64,000 bases of DNA. Source: JBCBCP01 sp039817385. Lineage in GTDB: Bacteria > Pseudomonadota > Alphaproteobacteria > Rhodobacterales > Rhodobacteraceae. The notes beneath the pieces were generated by a model. It was not told the DNA's origin, ran no database searches, and was given only the letters and a program-made list of their open reading frames with translations. Numbering within the stretch: the first letter of the stretch is position 1; the number at the start of each line of letters is the position of its first letter. The DNA lies in NCBI GenBank assembly GCA_039817385.1, contig JBCBVY010000004.1:1-64000 (forward strand), written 5' to 3'. Shown here in pieces: positions 42,567 to 51,104 of the stretch. The position numbers were made by a program, and so were the translations under genes.

Positions 42567-43649
42567 CTAGCGCACTTTCAGCGTGGCAAGGCCGATCATC
42601 GCGAGGATGAGCGAAATGATCCAGAAACGGATCACGATCTGCGGCTCGGCCCAGCCCTTCTTTTCATAGTGGTGGTGGATCGGCGCCATAAGGAAAACGC
42701 GCTTGCCCGTGCGTTTGTAGTACAGGACCTGGATAATCACGCTCAGCGCTTCGACCACAAAAACGCCGCCGACAATGGCGAGGACAAGCTCATGCTTGGT
42801 CGCCACAGAGATGGCGCCGAGGGCACCGCCCAAGGCAAGGCTGCCCGTGTCGCCCATGAAGACAGCGGCGGGCGGGGCGTTGTACCACAAAAAGCCAAGG
42901 CCGCCACCAAAGAGGCCCGCGCAAAAGATGAGGATCTCGCCGGTGCCGGGGACGTAATGCACGTCAAGATATTCGGTAAAGTCCACCCGGCCCACCGCGT
43001 AGGCGATGATGCCAAGGGTCATCGCGGCGATCATCACCGGCATAATGGCGAGGCCGTCAAGGCCATCGGTCAGGTTCACCGCATTGGCTGCGCCCACGAT
43101 CACGATGATCGCGAAAGGGATGAAGAGCACGCCCAGGTTCAGCAAAAGCTCTTTGAAGACGGGGAAGGCCAGCTGGTTTTGAAGGGCTTCGGGATGGAGC
43201 AGCATGGCACCAAAGGCTGCAATCGCCGCGATCAGAAAACCCAGCAAAAGCCGCACCTTACCGGGCACGCCAGCGGTCGTCTGCTTGGAGACCTTCGCGT
43301 AATCGTCGGCAAACCCGATGGCGGCAAAGGCCATCGTGACAAAGAGCACGATCCAGATGAACCCGTTGTCCAGCCGCGCCCAAAGCAGCGTCGACGTCAG
43401 CAAAGCACCCACGATCAACAGGCCGCCCATCGTGGGTGTGCCGGCCTTGGCAAAATGCCCTTCGGGGCCGTCATCGCGGATCGGCTGGCCCTTGCCCTGA
43501 CGTTTGCGTAGCACCGCGATCAGCGGGCGGCCAAAAAGAAAGCCGAACACCAGCGCCGTCAGGAATGCCCCGCCTGCCCGAAATGTGATGTAGCGGAAAA
43601 GATTGAAAAAATCCCCCCCGTCGGACAGTAACGTCAACCAGTAGAGCAT
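42567..43649 (-). CDS. mraY: Phospho-N-acetylmuramoyl-pentapeptide transferase
   Basis: 360 residues, about ten membrane helices, makes lipid I. MLYWLTLLSDGG start, GTPTMGGLLIV, IGFADDYAKVSKQTTAGVPGK (the DD pair), ANAVNLTDGLDGLA (NLTDGLDGL), MGDTGSLALGG and the final MAPIHHHYEKKGWAEPQIVIRFWI are the complete set of family motifs. Start ATG 43649 gives the standard N-terminus. Confidence 0.97.
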   Translation of the reverse strand: MLYWLTLLSDGGDFFNLFRYITFRAGGAFLTALVFGFLFGRPLIAVLRKRQGKGQPIRDDGPEGHFAKAGTPTMGGLLIVGALLTSTLLWARLDNGFIWIVLFVTMAFAAIGFADDYAKVSKQTTAGVPGKVRLLLGFLIAAIAAFGAMLLHPEALQNQLAFPVFKELLLNLGVLFIPFAIIVIVGAANAVNLTDGLDGLAIMPVMIAAMTLGIIAYAVGRVDFTEYLDVHYVPGTGEILIFCAGLFGGGLGFLWYNAPPAAVFMGDTGSLALGGALGAISVATKHELVLAIVGGVFVVEALSVIIQVLYYKRTGKRVFLMAPIHHHYEKKGWAEPQIVIRFWIISLILAMIGLATLKVR

Positions 43650-43683
43650 AAATCGCGTCCCAACTCGATATCTTGTGGCAGGT

Positions 43684-45117
43684 CTAGCTGCCCGCCTCCG
43701 GCCCGGGATGGCCCATTTTTCGGATTGCGTCAACGATCAGGCCCAGTTTCATGCTGAGCGAGCCCTTGGCCAGCACCACGTCGCCGCTGTCGAGAAGGCG
43801 CGGCAGCAGGGCGACCATCTCTTCGGAGGTTTCCGTCCAGCGCCCGCGCATCGGGTCCGGCAAATCGTCAAAAAGGTGGCGCATCAGGGGGCCGATGCCG
43901 TGAATTGTCACGTTTTGTACATTTTTCAGAGGCTCAAAGAGCATTTTGTGCATCTCCACCGCGTCCGTGCCCAGCTCTTTCATGTCCCCCAGAAACGCGA
44001 TGCGGCGCCCCTTTTGCACGCGGCCGGTGTCGTCGGTGACCTCTGCCGCGGCCAGCACGGCCAGCGCCGCGGCGACCGACGTCGGATTGGCGTTGTAGCT
44101 GTCGTCGATCAGGGTCAGGCGCAGCCGCTCGTCCACCGGGTCGAGGTAGATCACCTCCCGCGCGCCGCGCCCGTTCGCGGGCACCCAGCGCCCTAGCGCC
44201 GCGGCAGACAGGGCAAGGTCCGCGCCCAGCTCAACGCAAGCGGCCAGCGCGCCCAGACCGTTCATCGCGAAATGCTGCCCCGGCGAGTTCAGCTTGAAGA
44301 CAAAGGGCGTCTCGTCATGGCTGGCCTGCACGATCGTCACATCGTCCTGCACCGACACGTCCCTGAGCTTGTAGTCAAACCCGTGCCAGCCAAAGCCGAC
44401 ATCCTTGCGTTTCGCGTCATGGGCTTTGGCCTGCAGGATCGCCGCCGTCTCTACATCGTTGTTGAGGATGGCGGCGCCGCCATATTCCAGCCCGTCGATG
44501 ATGGACGCCTTTTCAACCGCGATGCCTGCGACATTCTCGAACGCCTCCAGATGCACAGCGGCGACGGTGGTGATCAGCGCGACATGGGGGCGGGCCATGC
44601 GGCTGAGCGGCGCGATCTCTCCGGGCGCGTTCATGCCAATCTCGATCACGGCAAATTCCGTGTCCTGCGGCATCCGCGCAAGGGTCAGCGGCACGCCCCA
44701 GTGGTTGTTGTAGCTGGCAACAGAGGCATGGGTGCGGCCCTGGGCGCCGAGCATCGCGCGCAGCATTTCCTTCGTGGAGGTTTTGCCGACGCTGCCGGTG
44801 ATCGCGACGACGCGCGCGTCCGTCCGGTCGCGCCCCGCGCGGCCCAGCGCCTCCAACCCCGTCTGCACATCCTCCACGATCAGCAGCGGGGCGTCTTCGG
44901 GCACGCCTTCGGGGATGCGGGAGACAAGCGCGGCCGCGGCGCCTTTTTCCAGCGCCTGGGCGACAAAGTCGTGGCCGTCGCGGGCGGCCTTCAAAGCGAC
45001 AAACAGATCACCCGGTTGCAGCGTGCGCGTGTCGATGGAAACGCCCTCCGCCTGCCAATCCGTGGTTGCGCGCCCGCCTGTGGCGGCGGCGGCGTCTGCG
45101 GCGGTCCAAAGGGTCAT
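43684..45117 (-). CDS. murF: UDP-MurNAc-tripeptide--D-alanyl-D-alanine ligase
   Basis: 477 residues. ATP-binding VVAITGSVGKTSTKEMLRAML, NNHWGVPLTLARMP, IEIGMNAPGEIAPLSRMARP, and LIDDSYNANPTSVAAAL are Mur-ligase motifs typical of MurF. Its start ATGA overlaps the murE stop. The MTLWTAADAAAATGGR N-terminus is normal. Confidence 0.96.
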   Translation of the reverse strand: MTLWTAADAAAATGGRATTDWQAEGVSIDTRTLQPGDLFVALKAARDGHDFVAQALEKGAAAALVSRIPEGVPEDAPLLIVEDVQTGLEALGRAGRDRTDARVVAITGSVGKTSTKEMLRAMLGAQGRTHASVASYNNHWGVPLTLARMPQDTEFAVIEIGMNAPGEIAPLSRMARPHVALITTVAAVHLEAFENVAGIAVEKASIIDGLEYGGAAILNNDVETAAILQAKAHDAKRKDVGFGWHGFDYKLRDVSVQDDVTIVQASHDETPFVFKLNSPGQHFAMNGLGALAACVELGADLALSAAALGRWVPANGRGAREVIYLDPVDERLRLTLIDDSYNANPTSVAAALAVLAAAEVTDDTGRVQKGRRIAFLGDMKELGTDAVEMHKMLFEPLKNVQNVTIHGIGPLMRHLFDDLPDPMRGRWTETSEEMVALLPRLLDSGDVVLAKGSLSMKLGLIVDAIRKMGHPGPEAGS

Positions 45118-46592
45118 GTCAGCCGTCCTTCCAGCGCGGCCACCGCAATGCTGGCCTGTTCCGCGTCGTCAAAAGGCAGCACGTCCGTTCCGACAATCTG
45201 CCCCGTCTCGTGCCCCTTGCCCGCGATCAGGAGGGCGTCGCCGTCTTGCAGGCTGTCGACCGCGCGCAGGATCGCCTCGGCCCGGTCGGCAACCTCGGTG
45301 GCCTCGGGGCAGCCCTGCATCACGGCGGCGCGGATGGTGGCGGGGTCTTCGGTGCGGGGGTTGTCGTCGGTGACAAAGACGACATCCGCGTGGTCCGCCG
45401 CCGCCTGCCCCATCAGCGGGCGCTTGGTCCGGTCCCGGTCGCCGCCGGCGCCGATCACGGCCACCAGCCGCCCCATCACATGGGGGCGCATCGCCTTGAG
45501 CGCGGTCGCCACCGCATCAGGCGTGTGGGCATAGTCCACAAAGACCGCCGCGCCGCCCGCCCGCCGCGCGGCGAGCTCCATACGCCCCCGCACGGTGCTA
45601 AGCTGCGGCAGCGCCGCCATCACGTCGCCCGGCGCTGCGCCGCAAGCGATCACGAGGCCCGCGGCTACGGCAACATTGTCGGCCTGAAAATCGCCAATCA
45701 GATCCAGCCGCGCCATGAAGGACCGCCCGCCATAGTCAAAGCGCACCTCCTGCCCGGTTGCGTCCATCCGCTGGCCCGCGAGGCGCAGGTCCGCCCCGTC
45801 GCTGCGCCCGGTCGTCAGCACGGAGGCGCCCCGTGCGCGGGCGCGCGCCGCCATCTGTGGCCCGTAGGCGTCGTCGATATTAATCACCGCGACGCCATCT
45901 TCGGGCAGCACACGGGTGAAAAGCTGCGCCTTGGCGTCCGCATAAGCCTCCATCGTGCCGTGATAGTCGAGGTGATCTTGCGTCAGGTTGGTGAACCCCG
46001 CCGCGCGCAGCACCACGCCGTCGAGGCGGTACTGATCCAGCCCGTGGCTAGAGGCTTCCATCGCCACATGGGTGACCTCCGCTGCGGCGATAGCCGCGAG
46101 GGTCCGGTGCAGGGTGATCGGTTCGGGCGTGGTATGGGCCAGCGGCATGTGAAACGCGCCTTCCACCCCGGTGGTGCCAAGGTTGACCGCAGGCAGGCCC
46201 ATCGCCATCCAGATCTGCCGCACAAAGGTCGACACCGAGGTCTTGCCATTCGTGCCAGTGACAGCAACAACCGTGTGCGGCTGCGCCCCGAAATAGAGCG
46301 CGGCGGCGCGGGCCAGTGCCTCGCGCGCGGGATCGGCGGTGATCAGCGCCACATCCCCAAGCCAGTCTTCGGCCAGCGCGGCACCTGCGGGGTCCGTCAG
46401 CACCGCCGCCGCCCCCTGCCGCACCGCGTATTCGATAAACTCGGCCCCGTGAACCTGTGTCCCCGGCAGCGCGGCAAAGAGAAAGCCGGGCTTTACCGCG
46501 CGGCTGTCGACGGCCAGCCCGGTGATCGCCGGGTTCGCGCCGCCGCGCGCGGTCAGGCCAAGATCGGAAAGGGATTTCGCCTGATCGCTCAT
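45114..46592 (-). CDS. murE: UDP-MurNAc-dipeptide--meso-diaminopimelate ligase
   Basis: 492 residues. ATP-binding VVAVTGTNGKTSVSTFVRQIW, AMEASSHGLDQYRLDGVV, FTNLTQDHLDYHGTMEAYA and VFVDYAHTPDAVATAL. The DNPR motif in VFVTDDNPRTEDPATIR marks meso-DAP specificity, so the peptidoglycan is the usual Gram-negative type. Twelve bases separate it from ftsI upstream. Confidence 0.96.
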   Translation of the reverse strand: MSDQAKSLSDLGLTARGGANPAITGLAVDSRAVKPGFLFAALPGTQVHGAEFIEYAVRQGAAAVLTDPAGAALAEDWLGDVALITADPAREALARAAALYFGAQPHTVVAVTGTNGKTSVSTFVRQIWMAMGLPAVNLGTTGVEGAFHMPLAHTTPEPITLHRTLAAIAAAEVTHVAMEASSHGLDQYRLDGVVLRAAGFTNLTQDHLDYHGTMEAYADAKAQLFTRVLPEDGVAVINIDDAYGPQMAARARARGASVLTTGRSDGADLRLAGQRMDATGQEVRFDYGGRSFMARLDLIGDFQADNVAVAAGLVIACGAAPGDVMAALPQLSTVRGRMELAARRAGGAAVFVDYAHTPDAVATALKAMRPHVMGRLVAVIGAGGDRDRTKRPLMGQAAADHADVVFVTDDNPRTEDPATIRAAVMQGCPEATEVADRAEAILRAVDSLQDGDALLIAGKGHETGQIVGTDVLPFDDAEQASIAVAALEGRLT

Positions 46593-46604
46593 ATGTGGGA
46601 ATGC

Positions 46605-48395
46605 CTAGTTGCTGCGCACCCGCGTTATATCAGGCAGCGATCCGGGTTCAACGGTCGGACGCAGGCCCAAAAGCGGCGCAACGCGGCGGATCATTTCCGC
46701 GGCGACAGGCGTCGCTGTCCAGCCCGCAGTGCGGCGCGGTTTGTCGCCCGAGGTCTCAACCGGCTCGTCCAGGGTCACGACCAGCACGTATTTGGGATCG
46801 TGCGCGGGGAAGATCGTGGCAAAGGTCGCGATGGTCTTGTCTTCGTAATAGCCGCCCGTGCGGCGCGGTTTGTCTGCGGTGCCGGTCTTGCCGCCCACGG
46901 CGTAGCCTTCGACCTCGCCAAAGCTGGCGGTGCCGTCACTGACCACCTTGCGCAGCATCGCGCGGGCCGCGGCAGCGGCCTCGGGGCTCATGACACGGGG
47001 GCCGAGGGCCGGCGCGTCCTGTTTCAGGATCGTCGGGTTCACGCGCATCCCGCCATTGGCAATCGCCGCATAGCCCGCCGCAAGGTGCATCGGCGAAGAG
47101 CTAAGCCCGTGGCCATAGGAAATCGTCACCGCGCTCAGCTCCGTCCAGCGTTTGGGCAAAAGCGGCCGCCCGCCCGTCGCCTCGACAATCTCAAACGGGG
47201 TCGGCTCAAAAAAGCCGAGCGATTTGAGGAAGTCCTGCTGCCGCTCCACTCCGATCTGCAAGGCAAGACGCCCGGTGCCCCGGTTGGAGGACTTTACGAT
47301 CACGTCCGCGACGCTGATCGTGCCGTAATTCTTGTTCCGGAACTCGCCAATGGTGAAGCCGCCGATCTTCATCGGGCCAGCAGTATTGATCATCGTGCTG
47401 GCGTTCACGAGGCCCAGATCAATCGCCTGCGCGGCGGTGAAGATTTTGAAGACCGAGCCAAGCTCGTACACGCCTTGCACCGAGCGGTTGAACAGCGGGC
47501 TGTCCGAGGCATCGCCTTCGGTGAGGGACGGCGGGCGCTGGTTGGGGTCGAAATGCGGCAGCGACACGACCGAGATCACCTCGCCCGTGTGCACATCCAT
47601 CAACACGGAGGTCGCGCCCTTGGCGTTCATCAGCTTTATGCCGCCGTAGAGCACCCGCTCGGCTGCGGCCTGCACCGTCAGATCAAGGCTCAGTTCCAGC
47701 GGCTCCGCCGCGCGGGCGGGATCGCGCAGGCGGGCGTCGAACTGTTTTTCCACCCCAGCCACGCCGATCACCTCCGCGGCGCTCACACCCTCGGTGCCGA
47801 AAGACGCGCCGCCGAGGACGTGCGCGGCAAGGCTGCCATTGGGGTAAAGGCGCATCTCGCGCGGGCCAAAGAGCAGCCCCGGCTCGCCAATCTCGTGCAC
47901 GGCCTGCATCTGCTCGGGGCTGATTTTCCGTTTGATCCACAGGAACTTGCGCGTGCCGGTGAAGTCTTCCAGCAGCTCCTTTGCCTCCAGATCGGGAAAC
48001 ACCTTGGCCAGTTCGGTTGCCGCGCGCGCGGGGTCGATCATCTGGGGCGGCTGGGCATAAAGCGCGTGCGTCTCCAGATTGGTGGCCAGAAGACGGCCGT
48101 GCCGGTCCACGATGTCAGCGCGGGCGGCAGAGATGGCCGCACCGGGGGCGGAAGCGCGCGGCTCCACCGGCTCAGCTGTCGCCAGCATGCCCATGCGCAG
48201 AGCGATCACACCAAAGGCCGCAAAGAACAGCAGGCCCAGCACCAAAAGGCGGCTTTCGGCACGGCTGCGCGCCCGGGCCTGCATGTCCTCATGCCGCCGG
48301 GCAAGGTTTTCCCGCTCGATCGCGTCCGGGTTGTCACCGACGGCGCGCGCGCGCAGGATACGGGCCAATGGGCGCAGGGGGGTGCGGGCGCTCAT
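46605..48395 (-). CDS. ftsI: Septal peptidoglycan transpeptidase FtsI (PBP3)
   Basis: 596 residues. An N-terminal cytosolic tail (residues 1-50) precedes one membrane helix (LLVLGLLFFAAFGVIALRM), then the PBP dimer/pedestal domain. The transpeptidase domain has SxxK in ELGSVFKIFTAAQ, SxN in VIVKSSNRGTG, and KTGTA in VGGKTGTADKP. Full length, overlaps ftsL by 4 bases (ATGA). Confidence 0.96.
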   Translation of the reverse strand: MSARTPLRPLARILRARAVGDNPDAIERENLARRHEDMQARARSRAESRLLVLGLLFFAAFGVIALRMGMLATAEPVEPRASAPGAAISAARADIVDRHGRLLATNLETHALYAQPPQMIDPARAATELAKVFPDLEAKELLEDFTGTRKFLWIKRKISPEQMQAVHEIGEPGLLFGPREMRLYPNGSLAAHVLGGASFGTEGVSAAEVIGVAGVEKQFDARLRDPARAAEPLELSLDLTVQAAAERVLYGGIKLMNAKGATSVLMDVHTGEVISVVSLPHFDPNQRPPSLTEGDASDSPLFNRSVQGVYELGSVFKIFTAAQAIDLGLVNASTMINTAGPMKIGGFTIGEFRNKNYGTISVADVIVKSSNRGTGRLALQIGVERQQDFLKSLGFFEPTPFEIVEATGGRPLLPKRWTELSAVTISYGHGLSSSPMHLAAGYAAIANGGMRVNPTILKQDAPALGPRVMSPEAAAAARAMLRKVVSDGTASFGEVEGYAVGGKTGTADKPRRTGGYYEDKTIATFATIFPAHDPKYVLVVTLDEPVETSGDKPRRTAGWTATPVAAEMIRRVAPLLGLRPTVEPGSLPDITRVRSN

Positions 48396-48742
48396 TCTCC
48401 GGCCTCCCGGGATGAAACATCGACGCCGCGGCTGATGTCGATCAGCGGGATTTTCGGCGCCGGATACGCCACCTGGTCGATCAGTCCGAACTGCGCGGGC
48501 GTCAGCGGCAGAAGGCCAAGCCGATCAAAGTTCAGCTCTGCCAGATCGCGCAGCCGGTCGGGGCGGTTCAGGTAGGCCCATTCGGCCTTCAGGACCGCAA
48601 GCCGCGCGTGGGCGGTGCGGATGTCGCGGTGCAGCGCGTCCGTTCGGTCAAGCGAGGCCTTGGTCGCGTAGTTCTCGCGGTAAGCCCAGAAGGCGAGGGA
48701 GATCACACAGGTCACGGTGAGGATGAACAGGATCGTACGCAT
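48392..48742 (-). CDS. ftsL: Cell division protein FtsL
   Basis: A 116-residue single-pass protein: a membrane helix at the very N-terminus (MRTILFILTVTCVISLAFWAY), a short leucine-zipper coiled coil (residues 25-60) and the conserved LNRPDRLRDLAELNF motif. It belongs to the FtsQLB complex. The start overlaps the rsmH stop (TGATG). Confidence 0.9.
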   Translation of the reverse strand: MRTILFILTVTCVISLAFWAYRENYATKASLDRTDALHRDIRTAHARLAVLKAEWAYLNRPDRLRDLAELNFDRLGLLPLTPAQFGLIDQVAYPAPKIPLIDISRGVDVSSREAGE

Positions 48743-49710
48743 CAGCGTCGGGCCTCCTTGCGCTGGGGCATGGCAATTGCGCTTGGGTCAATGGTGCCCG
48801 CGGGCGCTTCCGTCCGGCGCGCGACGCGCAGGCGGGCGGAGCGGGCGCGGGGGTTTGCGGCGATCTCTTCGGCACTTGGTGGAATCGCTTTGCGCGGGGT
48901 CAGGCGGAACTGGGTGGGGGTTTCGTGCTGTTCGGGCGCGTACCGGTTGGCATTGCCGCCCCCGCCCGAGCGGGCCGTGAGAAACCGTTTGACCATCCGG
49001 TCCTCCACCGAATGGAAGGTCACCACGGCCAGCGCGCCGCCGGGTTTCAACGCCCGCTCTGCCGCCATAAGCCCGCGGTGCAGCTCACCATATTCGTCGT
49101 TCACCGCGATGCGCAGGGCCTGAAAGCTGCGCGTTGCCGCGTGGCTTTGCCCGGGCTTGGTGCGCGGCAGGTTCCGCTCGATCAGTTGTGCCAGCTCCAG
49201 CGTGCGGGTCAGGGGGCGCGCGGCAAGAATCGCGCGGGCGATGCGGCGGCTGGCGCGCTCTTCGCCATAAAGCCACAGGATCTCGGCCAGCTCCGCCTCA
49301 GGCAATTCGTTCACCAGGTCCGCCGCCGACGGCCCCGCCTGCCCCATGCGCATATCGAGCGGGCCGTCTTTCATGAAGGAAAAACCCCGCTCGGCCCGGT
49401 CAAGCTGCATGGAAGAGACGCCAAGATCGAGCACGACACCGTCGAGCCCCTCCGCGTATTCGTCCATTTTCGAGAAGACCCCGGGCACAGGCGTGATCCG
49501 GCCCGCGAAATCCTTCAGCCAGGAAGCGGCCAGTTCAAAGGCCAGCGGGTCGCGGTCCACCGCGGTGACGTGATCGGCGCCCGCCTCAAGCAAAGCACGG
49601 GTATAGCCGCCCGCACCAAAGGTGCCATCCAGCCAGCGCCCCGCAATCGGCGCGCAGGCGTCGATGATTGCACCGATGAGAACCGGAATATGCGGCCCCC
49701 CCTGCCCCAT
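48742..49710 (-). CDS. rsmH: 16S rRNA (cytosine1402-N4)-methyltransferase RsmH
   Basis: 322 residues, SAM-dependent methylation of C1402 of 16S rRNA. HIPVLIGAIIDAC, WLDGTFGAGGYTRALLEAGADHVTAVDRDPLAFELA (motif I), VVLDLGVSSMQLDRAERGFSF, FQALRIAVNDEYGEL and VVTFHSVEDRMVKRFL are the complete set. Start ATG 49710 (MGQGGPHIPVL) is one base after the mraZ stop codon. Confidence 0.95.
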   Translation of the reverse strand: MGQGGPHIPVLIGAIIDACAPIAGRWLDGTFGAGGYTRALLEAGADHVTAVDRDPLAFELAASWLKDFAGRITPVPGVFSKMDEYAEGLDGVVLDLGVSSMQLDRAERGFSFMKDGPLDMRMGQAGPSAADLVNELPEAELAEILWLYGEERASRRIARAILAARPLTRTLELAQLIERNLPRTKPGQSHAATRSFQALRIAVNDEYGELHRGLMAAERALKPGGALAVVTFHSVEDRMVKRFLTARSGGGGNANRYAPEQHETPTQFRLTPRKAIPPSAEEIAANPRARSARLRVARRTEAPAGTIDPSAIAMPQRKEARR

Positions 49711-49711
49711 A

Positions 49712-50191
49712 TCAGTCAAGGTAGACCGATGGGTCGAGCGATGGGTCGAACCCGTCCTCATCCAGCGCCGCCACGGAGGCGTCATAGGTGTCTGGGTTCC
49801 AGATCTCGAACGTATCACCCGAGGAGACAAAGCGCGCCATGCCCGTCAGGCCGATCTTTTCGCGCAGCTTGGCGGGCAGAACGATGCGGCCGGTGTTGTC
49901 GACCTCGGCCTCGATGCTTTGCGCCGAGTACAGCCGCTCCATCGCTTTTCGCTTGGCCGAGCCGCGCGGGAATTTCGCGATCTTCTCGTCCACCTCGTCC
50001 ATCGCCTCAATAGTAAAGCCTTCGAGGTAGTCGCGAGTGTCACCGCCATAGACGATGATGAGGCGGGGCGGCAGACCCTCGGTCCAGTCGGGATCGCAGG
50101 CCTCGATTACACGGCGATACGGGGCCGGAATGCTGACCCGCCCCTTCGTGTCGACCTTGTGGTCGCTTTCGCCTCTGAACCTGCGTGCCAA
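49712..50191 (-). CDS. mraZ: Transcriptional regulator MraZ (TTG start)
   Basis: 159 residues with two AbrB-like swapped-hairpin repeats: DHKVDTKGRVSIPAPYRRVIE and EVDNTGRIVLPAKLREKI. The family normally begins ARRFRGE; here the codon before ARRFRGE is TTG, with GAGGG 8 bases upstream and no ATG or GTG in a suitable place. I therefore set a TTG start. MraZ binds repeated TGGG-type boxes upstream of its own gene and represses the dcw operon in other bacteria; three such boxes lie in the 600 bases upstream here. Confidence 0.88.
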   Translation of the reverse strand: MARRFRGESDHKVDTKGRVSIPAPYRRVIEACDPDWTEGLPPRLIIVYGGDTRDYLEGFTIEAMDEVDEKIAKFPRGSAKRKAMERLYSAQSIEAEVDNTGRIVLPAKLREKIGLTGMARFVSSGDTFEIWNPDTYDASVAALDEDGFDPSLDPSVYLD

Positions 50192-50242
50192 CGCTGTGGC
50201 CCTCTTGTCTTTTTGCCCCGCACCCCGGCTTGAAAGTGAAAA

Positions 50243-50294
50243 GGCGGATCGGTCTGCTGCCACTGACCGATCCGCCTGTCCCGCCGAAGCGGGA
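50243..50294 (-). promoter_or_regulatory. Double hairpin in the mraZ leader, attenuator-like
   Basis: On the minus strand TCCCGC-TTCG-GCGGGA (50294 to 50279), a UUCG-tetraloop hairpin, is followed directly by GGCGGATCGGTC and GACCGATCCGCC, a perfect 12-bp stem with a 10-base loop (50276 to 50243), then TTTTCACTTT. This is terminator-like, 52 bases before the mraZ start, and all transcripts from any promoter further upstream must pass it. Confidence 0.6.
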
Positions 50295-50458
50295 GTTCCA
50301 GCTGCGCGCGCCACCTGGGGGGATGTCTGCTCGCCCGCGCGCCGGATCTCTTGGTCGGTTGAAAGCGAGGTGCCTGTAGAAACCTGCCTCGGTTTTGTTT
50401 TTGTGCTTGGGGTCTTTGTCGCCCCGGCTCGTTTTCGTCCGATGCACTATGGATGACA

Positions 50459-50493
50459 TGGGAAATCATGGGCGTCTACGGTTTTCTTTGGGA
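50459..50493 (+). promoter_or_regulatory. MraZ-type box cluster 1
   Basis: TGGGAAATCATGGGC at 50459-50473 and a further TGGGA at 50489-50493, all on a 10-base period. It lies 270-300 bases upstream of mraZ and is oriented opposite to it. It matches the other two boxes as TGGGAWWKCATGGGN. Confidence 0.6.
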
Positions 50494-50619
50494 TGAATGC
50501 GTAGAACAGACTATCACCGGCCCAAAATAGCGGAAACAAACCGCAATTCAGATAATGGATTGTACACATCTCGGGAATAAAGCGAAGACAGCAACAACAT
50601 GTTGTGGGCCATCGCGCAG

Positions 50620-50644
50620 TACCACCACGCCCCATGCAATCCCA
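50620..50644 (-). promoter_or_regulatory. MraZ-type box cluster 2
   Basis: On the mraZ strand TGGGATTGCATGGGG is followed by CGTGG and TGGTA, so three TGG(G/T)N units repeat every 10 bases (50644 to 50620). It lies downstream of a weak minus-strand promoter candidate (TTGAAA at about 50692, TAAAAG 18 bases later). Confidence 0.6.
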
Positions 50645-50766
50645 AAAAAAATGCGTGACTTTGGCGCTTTTACCGCATGTTCTTATTTTGTTTCAAGACA
50701 GGATTCGCGAATTGGCCGAAAATCCTGCATTTTCCACGAATCACTCGGGCCACACCCGGGGATGCG

Positions 50767-50781
50767 TCCCATGCTTTCCCA
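50767..50781 (-). promoter_or_regulatory. MraZ-type box cluster 3
   Basis: On the mraZ strand TGGGAAAGCATGGGA, i.e. two TGGGA units with a 5-base spacer, 15 bases beyond the stop of the GGCT-like gene. The exact consensus unit is repeated. Confidence 0.6.
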
Positions 50782-50795
50782 TGTCGAAACGCGGC

Positions 50796-51104
50796 TTAAT
50801 CTTCGCAGATATAGATGAAGGCAGACACCGGCCCGGCCTCGGTCTCCACCTGCACCTTGCGGCGCAAGAAGCCCGGCGGCTCCTGCGCGTCGAGCGTGTC
50901 CCACAGGGTGTTCAGCTCGTCCGAGGTAAAGAGGTACACCGGAACCGGCGGGCCGTCCGGGTCGAGCGTGATGTTCAGATCGCGCCCCTGGCCGATCAGA
51001 TGGCCATGCACGATCCCGCGCGACCAGGTCCCGCCCAGCGCCTCAAGCGCGCGCGCCGCGCCCTTGCCGGGCATCAGCGAGCCATAGGTCGCAAGGCAGC
51101 TCAT
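50796..51104 (-). CDS. Gamma-glutamylcyclotransferase-fold (GGCT/AIG2-like) protein
   Basis: 102 residues. The glycine-rich LATYGSLMPGK at residues 4-14 is the substrate loop of the GGCT fold, and TLDAQEPPGFLRRKVQV carries the expected acidic residue (LD..E...F.R..V). It may act on gamma-glutamyl peptides, but many AIG2-like proteins have no proven activity. Its ATG overlaps the Mrp stop (ATGA). Confidence 0.82.
   Translation of the reverse strand: MSCLATYGSLMPGKGAARALEALGGTWSRGIVHGHLIGQGRDLNITLDPDGPPVPVYLFTSDELNTLWDTLDAQEPPGFLRRKVQVETEAGPVSAFIYICED

Noticed and set aside
45066..48575. 1169-residue plus-strand open frame across murF, murE and ftsI
   Set aside because: Antisense to three complete Mur/Fts genes; composition is His/Arg/Gly-rich shadow sequence.
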